DNA from: Cristatella mucedo
Taxonomy: Eukaryota; Bryozoa; Phylactolaemata; Cristatellidae
Direction of reading: 5' to 3'
Assembly: GCA_009760855.2 (NCBI GenBank)
Contig: WPIO01000002.1
Location: forward strand, 14,256,001-14,320,000
DNA: 64,000 nucleotides
The notes beneath the pieces are model-generated. The model did no database searches, had not been told where the DNA came from, and saw only the letters and a list, made by a program, of their open reading frames with translations. Positions 34,361 through 45,539 of the stretch are shown here, piece after piece. The translations under genes and the position numbers were made by a program. Positions within the stretch are counted from its first letter, which is position 1; the number at the start of each line of letters is the position of its first letter.

Positions 34361-35258
34361 ATGTTGTCAGATCTTGATGCAAATTGAAATATAATTATTA
34401 ATATGAGCGATCCTGTGAATACTGGAGATGCTGTAACAAAGTAATATGCAGATACAAATTTTATTGTAAATAGTAGTACTTCTATTAACATGCAGAATAG
34501 ACCTATTACAAATCTTGCTCCAGGTGTTAATCTAACAGATGCTGTTAATGTTAGTCAGTTATCAAACTATGTCAAAAAATCTGGAGATACGATGACTTGA
34601 GATTTAAATATGAATAGTTTTGCGATTACTTCTATATAGTGGAATTCTAGTGTTACTACCCCAACAGTTGTTCCTGATGATTTTTGTGTTACTTATGGTG
34701 GATTAAAACGAGATGTATTATTGAACAATTCTCCTGCCACAATAAATTTAAATATGAATAATAACTCTATAGTCAATGTTGCTGAGCCTGTTAATTCTGC
34801 AGATGCTGCAACGAAATACTATGTTGACAGAACTGTTAATAAAATAACAGAAGGTGTTGTGCTTTTATTTAATCCTAGGGCAATGAATTCTATAATTAAT
34901 ATTTCTACTGCGTATTCTTGGCACAGTAAAAATGCTCATCCACTAATAATACTAAGTGCAATGGTTGTTGGATCGTCTAACTGTATACAACTAAGACCTA
35001 GCAGCGATATGACAATAGTATCAGGAGATATACGTGCTATAAATACAAATGTAAAGCGCCTAGAAAGAGATTGAGTTCTCTGAGGGCGCTTTATCAAGTG
35101 CAATATTATTATTATTATTATTATTATCACCAACTGGAACAGATTTTAAGTATTATGCTTACTTTACAAGAGTTCCGATAGAATATTATTATGTTGATAA
35201 CTAGGGAAATATGAAAGTTAATCTATTAATTAGCTACATAAGTACCTGAAAAGTATAA
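34361..35258 (+). pseudogene. Fibre-like protein 2 (phage-tail-like repeats)
   Basis: The frame from 34361 reads MLSDLDAN then TGA then NIIINMSDPVNTGDAVTK, so it is a clear paralogue of fibre 1. Three further stem repeats follow, including MNSFAITSI and MNNNSIVNVAEPVNSADAAT-KYYVD-type elements. In-frame TGA, TAA and TAG codons are present. A host LINE tail interrupts it at about 35052-35128. After the insertion the frame resumes (PTGTDFKYYAYFTRVPIEYY) with a TAG and a TGA before TAA at 35258. It probably encoded a trimeric fibre. Confidence 0.7.
35052..35128 (+). mobile_element. Host LINE 3' tail inserted in viral fibre gene
   Basis: This segment (AAAGCGCCTAGAAAGAGATT, then CTCTGAGGGCGCTTTATCAA and ATT repeats) is nearly identical to the tail at 53488-53570 and close to the one at 55388-55470. 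It interrupts the viral reading frame, so the insertion happened after the virus entered the germline. Confidence 0.9.
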
Positions 35259-35348
35259 GTGAACTAATAATACAATAATTCTTTTAGTTTAGTTGCTTTA
35301 CGTTTACCATTTTACTAGCGGGAATAGTTTTTCGATATGCATTATTGA

Positions 35349-35666
35349 TTAGTGTTCTAAACAATGATGACTACAGAATAACTCGGAACACCTTTTAAAG
35401 TGTTTCTTTGCTAGACAATATATCTTCGTTGGTCTTTGTTTAGAATACTTATTCTTTGCGTAATAACAATCTGTACAGATGATTATCCTATTATTTCTTA
35501 AAATACCACAATCGAATTCTGTTTCTGTACTATCTAAATCGCTATCGCAACGCATTTCATGCTTTAACTTTGGTCTTCGTTTAACCTTTTTGTAAACTGG
35601 ATGACCTGACTCCAAGTATTCAAGTTCACTAAATGATGTCGAACAAGTATCACAAAATATTTTCAT
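35349..35666 (-). CDS. Cys-rich putative zinc-binding protein, 105 aa
   Basis: An intact frame with cysteines in pairs: MKIFCDTC at the start, C near residues 39 and 53, CTDCYYAKN in the middle, CLAKKHFKRC and CSHHCLEH at the end. It is rich in Lys and Arg. It looks like two treble-clef or zinc-finger units, but I cannot name the family. Its start codon is separated from that of the divergent integrase gene by nine bases only. Confidence 0.6.
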   Translation of the reverse strand: MKIFCDTCSTSFSELEYLESGHPVYKKVKRRPKLKHEMRCDSDLDSTETEFDCGILRNNRIIICTDCYYAKNKYSKQRPTKIYCLAKKHFKRCSELFCSHHCLEH

Positions 35667-35675
35667 TTCTATAGA
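35667..35675. promoter_or_regulatory. Nine-base spacer TTCTATAGA between divergent start codons
   Basis: The ATG of the Cys-rich gene (minus, 35666) and the ATG of the integrase gene (plus, 35676) are separated only by this sequence. It contains the perfect palindrome TCTATAGA. The same TATAGA(A) element sits directly before most viral starts in the block, which suggests a promoter/initiator with almost no 5' leader. Confidence 0.6.
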
Positions 35676-36538
35676 ATGTCATTTTTAACTCTAAATGAAA
35701 GAAAAAAGGAATGGAAATATAATCCATATTCAGATTTAAACCAAGACCAAAAGTAATTCCAAAAGGTTTCTTTAACACTATTGAACCGAATGAAAATCAT
35801 CAAGCGGACATTTTATATATGCCGAATGATTCTGGATATAAACATGCTTTGAGTGTTATTGATGTTGCTAGCAGATATAAAGACTCAAGACCACTTAAAA
35901 CAAAGTCTTCTAAAGAGGTAACACAAGCCATAATAGGTATTTATAGGAAAAGTTTATTGAAATGGCCAAGGAAGATAGCAGTAGATCCTGGATCTGAGTT
36001 TAAAGGAGAGCTCTCATTGAAAGAGATGAAAAGACGTGAGACACATGAAGTTATAGAAGCTGCTAGTAAAAAAGAGTGCTGCACTTGTTGAAAGAATGAA
36101 CAGAACTGTAGCAGAAAGAGCATTTATTGCACAATATGAAAAAGAATTAGAAAGCATTAATAATGGAGATTACACTAGAAATAAAGAATGGATTTATAAT
36201 TTACCAAAGATTATTGATTATTAAAATAATAGCGTTACAAGATCAATTGTTGAATAACCTGCAAAGGCAATAAAAAAGAATCAGTAAAACTGAATATACT
36301 AAAATATCATAGAAAAGTAGGAAAACAGGAAAAATAATTAGAACTTGGAACGACTGTTGAACCAGGTGAAGGAGAAGATAAAAAAAGAAGACGAGCAACA
36401 GATGCGATATGGAGTTTAACTAAACATGCTATTGTTAGAATAATGGTGTTGAAAAAACAGCCGGTTAGATATTTCGTAAATGATGTTAAAAGGAGTTTTG
36501 TTAGAGAGGAGTTGCAAGTGATTAAACAGGAGGAGTAG
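35676..36538 (+). pseudogene. Retroviral-type (DDE) integrase
   Basis: From ATG 35676 the N-terminal 26 codons precede a frameshift. The catalytic core then shows HQADILYMPND, the first acidic residue region, and VIDVASRYKDSRPLKTKSSK. IAVDPGSEFKGE carries the second Asp. After another shift near 36075, LVERMNRTVAERAF carries the last Glu. Two TAA codons follow near 36224-36256, then the C-terminal domain RRRATDAIWSL and QPVRYF, ending FVREEL at 36538. This is the integrase that inserts Polintons into host DNA. Its end overlaps the next minus-strand gene. Confidence 0.85.
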
Positions 36539-36896
36539 CTCCTCTTTGTGAACGTTCTGTTATAATATCGTCAAACTCTTCCCTTGTAACCACGTCATCA
36601 AACAAAGCATCTGTTATCTTTGAAATAAATTCTGTGTTAGAATTAAGAGTAAATCTTTTCCTTTTATCTGTTTTAACTAGAACACCATCAACTGCCATTA
36701 GCATTGGTGTTAGTGCTGAGAAAGCAGAGACTGCATTAGTTATATCCGGATGTGTATGAATATGTGTTGTAGAAACTGTAACTCCTAAAGCTAATAGCAT
36801 ATTTACTTTTTCAATTATATATCTTAATCTTGTTAAATTTGTTAGACGCGATCTAACTTTAATGCTATATGCAACTACCTCATCTTTGAAGAGCAA
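36522..36896 (-). CDS. Unknown viral protein, 124 aa
   Basis: An intact frame from 36896 to 36522, overlapping the integrase end by 17 bases tail to tail. It is mostly helical with a hydrophobic middle (NAVSAFSALTPMLMAVDGVL) and an acidic C-terminal third. I do not recognise it and see no metal-binding or catalytic motif. Confidence 0.5.
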   Translation of the reverse strand: MLFKDEVVAYSIKVRSRLTNLTRLRYIIEKVNMLLALGVTVSTTHIHTHPDITNAVSAFSALTPMLMAVDGVLVKTDKRKRFTLNSNTEFISKITDALFDDVVTREEFDDIITERSQRGATPPV

Positions 36897-36941
36897 GTTT
36901 TTTTCTTAAATCTGCTGTTTTCCTATAATTATTGAAAGTTT

Positions 36942-37545
36942 TTAATTCTTAGAATTGTATTTCCAAGGTCTTCTTGAAATAGATGATAGTGTATGTATAT
37001 ACCTTGGAAACATGCAATCGCAAACATCATTATCTTTACTATCATAATCTGTTACTGTAATTTCTGGAACTCCTAATTCTTTAAGTTCTCTCATAATCAT
37101 ATTTTCTTTTCCAAGATGTTTCATCTTTATCACAAAAACAATCATCAGTACTAACATTATTTATATAGTAAGTGTGATGATTACATTGCGTGCATTCTTC
37201 ATTTTGTAATTTTAAATTAATTGATAAAATTCCTTTATACTTCTCAGACCATTCCATTTTTTTAATTTCAGAACTTCTCTCTTGTTCACACTTTTCAATA
37301 TGCTTTCTCACAAAACGCTTTCTAATTTCAATAGCTTCAGAAACAGCTTGTTTTAAAATATAGTCAAAACTATAGACATTATAAACGTTATCGAATAAGC
37401 ATGTTTTATTTTCTATCAAAGTATATTTTGCAACAAATATGCTAAGCTCCTCAACTTTTGAACGTATATTCTCTGTAAGTGAACAATGATTTAAGAATAT
37501 TCTATAAACTCTCTTTTTCCAAATGTTTGCTTTTCTACTTTCCTC
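36942..37545 (-). pseudogene. Cys/His-containing protein, frameshifted, start not found
   Basis: An open region begins after a TAG at 37548 without an ATG until codon 43. It reads VEELSIFVAKYTLIENKTCL and a basic helical region, then CTQCNHHTYYINNVSTDDCF, a probable zinc site. A frameshift near 37085-37100 follows, and a second segment reads DYDSKDNDVCDCMFPRYIHT to the stop at 36942. The family is unknown. It may be 5'-incomplete at the edge of the element. Confidence 0.45.
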
Positions 37546-37889
37546 CTAAAAACGTTCTAGAAGTATAAAATAAAGACATTTACTATAAATATAAAATAAC
37601 TCTTTTAAATCAAATTTAGAAACTGAAAAATTACTATAATATATAATAACTAAAATTTTGGAATGTAGTCTATTGTTTTCCATTGCGCAGATGCAGCAAC
37701 TGTCGGAGTAGGATTTGATTTTTCTTTTCCGGACACTGACACTCAGGAGGGCCACTTCAAAAGGCGACCGAGCGACGCGAGGTCGAATTTTGGAGTGTGC
37801 TCGAGTGAGGGTCAGGGTGCGAAATGGAAAAATCACATACTACTAGAGCACAATTTATATAAAAGCGATACTTTATGCACCGTGGCATT
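37546..37889. other. Right boundary zone of the viral block
   Basis: Composition changes from AT-rich to mixed near 37670. 37714-37835 contains an imperfect inverted repeat (TTTTCCGGACACTGACACTC against the complement of GAGTGAGGGTCAGGGTGCGA). No terminal repeat matching the left side is visible. Confidence 0.4.
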
Positions 37890-38400
37890 AAATTCATGGC
37901 TCCGAGAAATATAATTGAAACATCGGAGATGCTTCTGAGTTCGAACATCTCGTACGGCTTTCTGGGCCGGATGACTTACAGGAGGCCTTTTCATTAATCG
38001 TTAATTGTCCAGCTTTGCCCAGTATGAAATTTGGCGAGTGGAATTGGATAATCATTTGCTGCAGCGTGGATTCAAAACCACAGTTCAGCAACACCTGCTA
38101 TAGAAATGGCAGCTGTATCAAAAGTTCAAAAACTTATGGCGCATCGCTGGGTGGAGCGTTAGTTTGAGAACGCGCATGGTGACAACGTCGCATGAAATTT
38201 TATGGTTAAGCCCGGAACACTGCTTTCTGTAAAGTGCAATCGCAGCCTCGGTTGGGCGACGTCTATCGTGGAAATGGCGGCTGTATCGCTGTCTGAAAAT
38301 GTATGGTGGCTCGCTGGGCCGGGCCATTGAAGACCGTCTCGGCTGAATTCGCTTTCTCAATGGAGTGAAATTTACTGGTTACACCGCCGCCGGAACACAG
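37890..38400 (-). repeat. Satellite-like tandem repeat, array 2
   Basis: Diverged units with GGATTCAAAACCACAGTTCA, AGAAATGGCAGCTGTATC and GTTAAGCCCGGAACACTG blocks, in the orientation opposite to 19866-20540. The array lies right after the viral block. Confidence 0.65.
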
Positions 38401-39230
38401 CCACAAGCGCAGAAGCCAGACGGCAGACGGAAGTCGTCACTGACAGTCTGTATAAGTATTTAGGCTCGTTTAGACTGTCCTGGCGGACGAAAGTCACTGG
38501 ACTTGTTTTTACCGATCTAATTGCCTAAAGGAAAGTACAGATCTTTGGAAGGTACAGATCTGCCGATGTCCACCTGAAACCCTCTTCTTCTGAGCTCCAC
38601 CCACTAAGAATCTACCGATAATTCTTTACATATCTCCGTTCGCTCCCACGATCAGGCAACCATTTAGCCCCATCCGTCTGAGAAGTTGGATTATTCCGTT
38701 GCCCACTCTTGCTGAACAGCTCACTAAATGGAGCAGTAGCATCAATAACAGCTGCACTACGCTTCAGCCCGTCAAGTACTAGACAAGTTTGAAAAAGTCG
38801 TGACATATACTGGCAGCGAAATTAAAGTCCACCATTATTTACAGCCACTACGACATTAATTGAAGTACCATGAAATAAATAGTGGTTGAAACTAAATGTG
38901 CGATAGTGGAATGTCTAAAGATAATTAGGTTTTCCCATTATCGATTTCCAGCAAAAATGTACTGTCCGCTTCCGGAAGAGGAATCGAGTGGATTTCGAAG
39001 TAAAATGAAACTGGTAAACACAAAGCCGCGACCGCGAAAAATTAAAACACATTACACACAATGGTGAATTTGACCATGCAGCTCCCACCATAGCCGAACA
39101 TCACTCTCAACATGCCCAAGAAACGGAAGCAGGAAATGGCAAGCGATTCGCTTGCCCTGCTGCAGCAATGACGCCCTACCGTCAACTGGCCGCATAGGCA
39201 GCGGTTGTAGGACATTCCCCCCTGGTGGAC
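38401..39230. other. No recognised gene
   Basis: Mixed sequence with nothing I recognise. Short frames on both strands only. Confidence 0.4.
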
Positions 39231-39234
39231 ATAT

Positions 39235-39390
39235 ATATATAACTCATTTTGTATAGTTCATTTGTATTGCGCCCCAAGAGAACCCAATCTCTATTCAGGT
39301 GCTTCACATATGCCTCCGGGCTCGAGCCCACGACCTCAGCCAGACCTTGATCGGGGCGAGCACCTTGACCACTGGACCAAACCCTAGGAC
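39235..39390 (-). mobile_element. SINE family A copy
   Basis: The complement shows the head with a GGTCCAGTGGTCAAGGTGCTC-type A box, the B box GGTCGTGGGCTCGAGCC, and the tail GAGATTGGGTTCTCTTGGGG followed by CGCAATACAAATG. It is flanked on the tail side by TATATATA. Confidence 0.8.
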
Positions 39391-39399
39391 ATTTCCCCC

Positions 39400-40124
39400 T
39401 TACGTTAATGAATGTATAATATATATACATATATATTTGATCGAATCAAGTTAACGGTATATTAAAATAAAATTTTCTCAGATTAGGATAAACGGATTGC
39501 AAGGATGGTTTCTAATTGAGCGAGAGGCGGCGGCTGTTCGATCCGCTGGAGTTCAGTATCACTCACCGCCGCCAGGCACGCGTTCGTACCCGTCAAAGCA
39601 GGCGAACGCGCGTTCCTGCAAATAAGCAGCAGTAAGCCTCAGAAGTACGAGCAGAACTCAAGCGTGAGAGATCTAGCTACGCCCTACTTGAAGCGAAGAA
39701 TACGAGCAAGAGTGGATTTAGGCTGCGGTGAAGCCCGCTCTGAACTTAAACGCAGATGGGGTAATGTCCGGGAAGGGGGGTACGTCCAAGATAGTAAGTG
39801 TGCTTACCCCTAGACAACGATGCTGCTGTTGAGTAAAAGTAACACTTTTTGTTATAAGATAAATTTCGAGTAAATATCGATTAATTATGCAAACGGTTCA
39901 CGCAACTTTAGGACACACATGTCGATAGGATTACGAACTTTAGCTCAAAGGGACAATATCATGCAGACGATAGCAAACCGGAGATAGTACCGAAGCTGCA
40001 TGCAAATTCAGATGTCATGAATAGATGCAGTGTGGCCCTAAAGTACACCAACCTCATAACGCTTTTTTATTACCTTTTTGAGGTTCATGTTAGATATCAA
40101 AACACTCATTTACAGTACTTTTGC
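39400..40124. other. No recognised gene
   Basis: AT-rich at first, then mixed. 40040-40124 shows the diverged continuation of the inverted arm. Confidence 0.4.
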
Positions 40125-40179
40125 CGATAGTAGAGCCCATAACTCACACGCTGACTTGGTACTCGATAGCGAATGTGGT

Positions 40180-40195
40180 GGCCCTAAGAAGGGCC
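40180..40195 (-). terminator. Histone 3' stem-loop of H2B (right arm)
   Basis: On the minus strand GGCCCTTCTTAGGGCC, identical to the left-arm element. Confidence 0.95.
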
Positions 40196-40224
40196 GATTG
40201 GTAAGCACACTCCGCACCTGCCCC

Positions 40225-40614
<390 letters not shown>

Positions 40615-40841
40615 CTAACACGGCTTACGGCTGGTAAAGATAGCGGTGGCCCGTATATACCAAGTCGCATGCAAATTAGGTGCACTAGTCAGTAATAATA
40701 CAATTGGGCGGGCTCGACGTTCATTGGTCACTGTACCGGAGCAGCGACAAGATCACGTTCTGATTAGCCAATATTGTTGCCGCATTTTTGGTATATATAT
40801 TGCCAGCGGTTCCTAAAAAATCAAGTGTAGCTTGTGTGAAA

Positions 40842-41237
40842 ATGTCAGGTCGTGGTAAGGGTGGTAAAGCGGCTGGCAAGTCCAAGTCGAGGTCGTCGCG
40901 CGCCGGATTGCAGTTTCCGGTCGGCAGAATCCACAGGCTGCTGCGCAAGGGTAACTACGCGGAGCGCGTCGGCGCCGGAGCGCCCGTCTACCTGGCGGCC
41001 GTGATGGAGTACCTGGCGGCCGAAGTGCTCGAGCTGGCCGGCAACGCTGCACGCGACAACAAGAAGACGAGAATCGTGCCGCGCCACCTGCAGCTGGCCG
41101 TACGCAACGACGAGGAGCTGAACAAGCTGCTGGCGGGCGTGACGATAGCTCAGGGCGGTGTGCTGCCCAACATCCAGGCCGTGCTGCTGCCGAAGAAGTC
41201 GGACAAGCCCGCGGCAGCTGCGGCCAAGTCGACCTAG
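40842..41237 (+). CDS. Histone H2A (right-arm copy)
   Basis: Encodes the same 131-residue H2A as the left arm, starting at the MSGRGKGG codon at 40842. A TATATATA box lies about 50 bases upstream, and the histone stem-loop is 25 bases past the stop. Intronless and intact. Confidence 0.97.
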   Translation: MSGRGKGGKAAGKSKSRSSRAGLQFPVGRIHRLLRKGNYAERVGAGAPVYLAAVMEYLAAEVLELAGNAARDNKKTRIVPRHLQLAVRNDEELNKLLAGVTIAQGGVLPNIQAVLLPKKSDKPAAAAAKST

Positions 41238-41262
41238 AATAGACGTTACCCGTGCAACAAAC

Positions 41263-41278
41263 GGTCCTTTTAAGGACC
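41263..41278 (+). terminator. Histone 3' stem-loop of H2A (right arm)
   Basis: GGTCCTTTTAAGGACC, six-base stem and four-base loop. Confidence 0.95.
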
Positions 41279-42965
41279 ACCAACCTCGTTTATCGAGTAG
41301 CCGGTTCTAGAAAATCCACGTGTTGACTGTTACTTGCAGCTCAAAATGTAGAGCACCATGGAAGTAGCTGGATTTTCAGCAATTTACATGTCTCGGGTGT
41401 GAATGACGTCAGTCGGGCGAGTTCCGGGCGTTTAGTGAGCTTGAGAATTGAAGGTGAGCGCTCTAAAATTTCTGAGGTTGGTGAGGAGCTAAGTGAGTCG
41501 GTTAGCGAGTTGCTGGTGCGATGCCTAGCAAGATTAGGAGTAGATACGCTGGAGCCAGTAAATGATGGGCCAGAAAGGCGAGATGCCAAAAACCTCGTAT
41601 GCATGTATGGAACTCGTCTGTGACTCAACAAAGCCCCAGAGACGATCGTTGGATGCTGCGAGGAGAGCTGCACATCCATGTCCAGACGATGCTGCAGCCG
41701 GCAATTCAGCTCTCAGCAGCCGGGTGCATCAATCAACTAGCTAGATAGCATCCGTAAGTGCGCAGGAAAAGATTCTGTATTCTGACAGTGCTATGCAAGG
41801 GTTAATGATTATAACTAGCAGGTTGAGTAACGCAAGCGATTGCCAGCCTCAACCCAAACAGCCGGGACTTTGGCTGACTGATCATGTGGTTGTCGAGTGC
41901 TTACAGTTTCTTCCGAGCTGGACAGAGGTTCCTCTTTCCTGTCACTGGCATTAAAGTAAGAAATAAGTTGGGGCATCAAGATAGCCATACAAACTTTCCA
42001 TTATTCTTGGATAGCATACTCCAAGCCTAAGTGACTTTTGCTGCACATTTCGTAGCTAACAAGACTTCGTCTCATGCAACAAAGAAATTAAGGGAAGCGT
42101 AGCTAAGTCATGAGAGCTTGAAGTAGTGAGTAGCACAGCAGCTCAGGACGCCTGGAAAGGACGTGTCATAGTCGGTAGCCGGATAGTGAATGTAGTTGCC
42201 TGAGAACTGTGGAAATTAGTCGTAGGACCTGCAGAGCAAAAGTTTCTGTTGCCCATAGTCATCAAGCAGAGGAAGGGAACGGCTAATTTATTGTCCGTAC
42301 ACGACCTGAGTGCACGAGAAGGCTGAAACTGATGCCTGCTCAGCTAGGTATGAGGGAGTCTAAAAGCTGCTATTTGAGGATGCCGTAAATGCATGAACGA
42401 GCACAGCTGTGGTGTCGCCTTATGTGAATAGACACACATTTTGCAATCGAAAGCAGTTTAAAGTAAGTAGACTACACAGTGTCGTTTATGTGGTCATGTC
42501 GTAAAGGATTAATTGGGAGTACGACACCCACATGAAAGGCAGCCAATAGCTATACTGGCCGGATCAATATTTGGGTTTGAGGCTACCCAATGTCTGGGTC
42601 ACATCACGGGTGCCTGTAATTAGTGAAGTTACTGGATTGCAGAGAGGGAGCAAACCTGGGTGTATAAAGAGAAACCCATAGTGTTATATATTGATTAGCT
42701 CGGCAGGCCGAGGGTAAAAATTGTGAAAACAGTGGGCAAGTGAAGCATTGGTCCTTGACATACCCTGCCTGTACACACAGGCTCGTCGAATCACCTTTGG
42801 CATCGATGCTCTGATACAGGAAATATGCTCTGATACATCTGATACGTAAAGAGCTAATGTAACGCTAGTAACGGCTCGTCGAATCATCGCATCAATGCTG
42901 ATATAGCACGTAAAGCATAGCCATGCAGCGATGACCGGTCGGATCATGAGAACCTGCTTGCCTCC

Positions 42966-43441
42966 TTGAACCTTGCCAAAAGTAGCTGCGACTGGCAGTC
43001 AATGCAAAGGCTTCTTACACTGACCCACAAGGCCTGCCACGGCTTGACTCCTTCGTACCTAGCTGAACTGCAGCATCAGCTTCAGTCTTCTCTGGCCCTC
43101 AGGCCCTGTGTGGACAATAAATTAGCTGTTTCATTCCTCAGCTTAAAGACCGTTGGCGACAGAAGCTTTAGCTCTGCAGGTCGTAGACTGTGGAGCTGGC
43201 TTCCACAATTGTTAGGCAACGACAATTACTCTCCTGCTGCCGACTATGGGTCATCCTTTCAACGGTCCTGAGCTGCTACTTCCGTGGTACTCTACCTCAA
43301 CTGCTCTGCTTCCCACTTTCTCTTTGTTGCGTGAGACGAAGTCTGTTGGCTACCGAATACGTACCTAAAGCCGCTTAGGCTGTGAGTGAGCTGTAGAAAC
43401 TGTCCTGCATTACACCCACGTGGTCTTTATAGGGCTACAGA
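42966..43441 (+). mobile_element. CR1/L2-like LINE 3' fragment (mirror of 1-480)
   Basis: The same 101-codon frame as in the left arm, plus-strand here, ending in the 3' region AGGGCTACAGACGGAGATAC. Beyond 43441 the tail ACATTACA continues, as at 59530. Confidence 0.75.
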
Positions 43442-43459
43442 CGGAGATACATTACAATT

Positions 43460-43990
43460 CATATTAGGGTTACGTTAAGTCTGCCTATGCCTCTCACAAG
43501 GGCTCCGTGATAAATCGTATGGAGAGCTAGCAGATGGACACCCAAGTAAGGACGGCTGGTGACCAATGACCGGAGTCAGACTGCACTACCAAGACATGCT
43601 GGCTGGGCAGTGATAGGCTTCAAAAGCTACCAACTTCAGCGTTAGGAACGGATTTTAAGCTACGGTTCTCGGCTGCATTGTGTACTGTTGTACGGCAAAT
43701 GTAGCTGACAGCAGTTGGTTACTACAGTGTTTACATAGCTAGAAGGGTACGGACGGCTTGTCAACACTGGACTCACCCTCTGAGCAGGTTGGCGTCGATA
43801 AACGCTGACGGAATTGACTTGTATCACAAATCTTGGGCGTGAGTAGCAAACGCTTTCGACTTATCCAATGATAGTCCTACACATTTAAACGATTAGCTAT
43901 TGCGTTACCAGATGACATTCAGTATCAACACGCAATCCTAAATACCACGCAACAGGAAAAAACTGCCAAGGCAGGATACTCTCGAGTGAT
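43460..43990. other. No recognised gene
   Basis: Spacer between the inverted arm and the H4/H3 pair. Nothing recognised. Confidence 0.4.
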
Positions 43991-43995
43991 TGGGT

Positions 43996-44011
43996 GGTCC
44001 TAAAAAGGACC
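43996..44011 (-). terminator. Histone 3' stem-loop of H4
   Basis: Minus strand GGTCCTTTTTAGGACC, 25 bases past the H4 stop codon. Confidence 0.95.
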
Positions 44012-44035
44012 GTTTGAGGAACGTAACAAAGCTTC

Positions 44036-44857
<822 letters not shown>

Positions 44858-45059
44858 TTACCCAGTACAGTAGCACTGCTTTTAGCAGGTATTAGTGACC
44901 AGTGCAGTGCTTGTCTCTAGAAGGCATTGACTGAGGTCTAAGCATGCCTGAACTTTATTGATCGTGACCTACGTTCCTAACAGCTGTTAGTAGTGGCTTC
45001 CTACGGTAGGTGGAAGTGTATAGCCGTGTTATGATCTGGTATGGTGGGGTACTCCTATA
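44858..45059. other. Unrelated sequence replacing the H3 3' half
   Basis: No similarity to histone 3' regions. No feature recognised. Confidence 0.4.
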
Positions 45060-45535
45060 GTTGTGTAGTTGAGCTAGGCTTGTCCGTCGAGACAATCGCG
45101 CGTGTCGTATTACCACGGATGCTGCAGTGGCTCCCAATCAAGCAGCTTATCGACTTGTATCGACGATGTAACTCACTTTTAGATGCCTTCATTCTCTGAC
45201 TCCAGCCTTCCTGTCTCAACTGCCCACACCCTCACACACCGTCGGATCGCCCTGTTTTGGATCCCATCGCTAGGCTGTACTTAGTGGCAGCCTCCTCTGG
45301 AAAGCTTGCCTACAGCTCATTTGCTCCCGAAGCCTGGAGCTCATTCCCGACTGACGCCACATCCCCTGACTTGGCATTTATAACAGAGCTAAGCACCTAT
45401 TTATCGCAGCATTTGGCAGGTCCTGTGATAAGTCTTCTGTGCTTAAGCATGCAGACTCACCATGGCGCCGCTAACCGAATTTGCATGCTGATTTTGCACA
45501 ACACGTTATCCCTTTTATTCTTGTTTAATTGAGCA
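45060..45535 (+). mobile_element. CR1/L2-like LINE 3' fragment
   Basis: The readable pieces are LQWLPIKQLIDLY, then SSGKLAYSSFAPEAWSSFPT and a 3' region (GCCGCTAACCGAATTTGCAT). Frameshifts are present. Confidence 0.7.
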
Positions 45536-45539
45536 TGCG

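Larger units (their letters stand above)
23264..37545. mobile_element. Endogenous Polinton/adintovirus-like virus, decayed, no polymerase
   Basis: A strongly AT-rich block of about 14.3 kb with closely spaced genes on both strands, unlike the surrounding DNA. The diagnostic set is present: A32-type packaging ATPase, adenain-like protease, double-jelly-roll major capsid protein, penton-like proteins, retroviral-type integrase, a core protein and fibre genes. No protein-primed DNA polymerase B was found in any frame. No clear terminal inverted repeats or target-site duplication could be seen, so an end may be lost. A host LINE tail sits inside the second fibre gene. Several genes carry stops and frameshifts, so this is a fixed endogenous copy and not an active virus. 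Confidence 0.9.

Noticed and set aside
25701-34600. UGA read as tryptophan (mitochondrial-type code) in the viral genes
   Set aside because: The aligned positions are glycine in the paralogue and families, not tryptophan, and TGG is used normally elsewhere in the block.
37081-37419. Possible polymerase or helicase in the last minus-strand gene
   Set aside because: No Walker, DED or YxDTDS-like motif; only cysteine pairs suggesting zinc binding.
23220-37700. Terminal inverted repeats of the viral block
   Set aside because: Only a ten-base AAAACAATA-type match was found between the two sides, which is expected by chance in AT-rich DNA.
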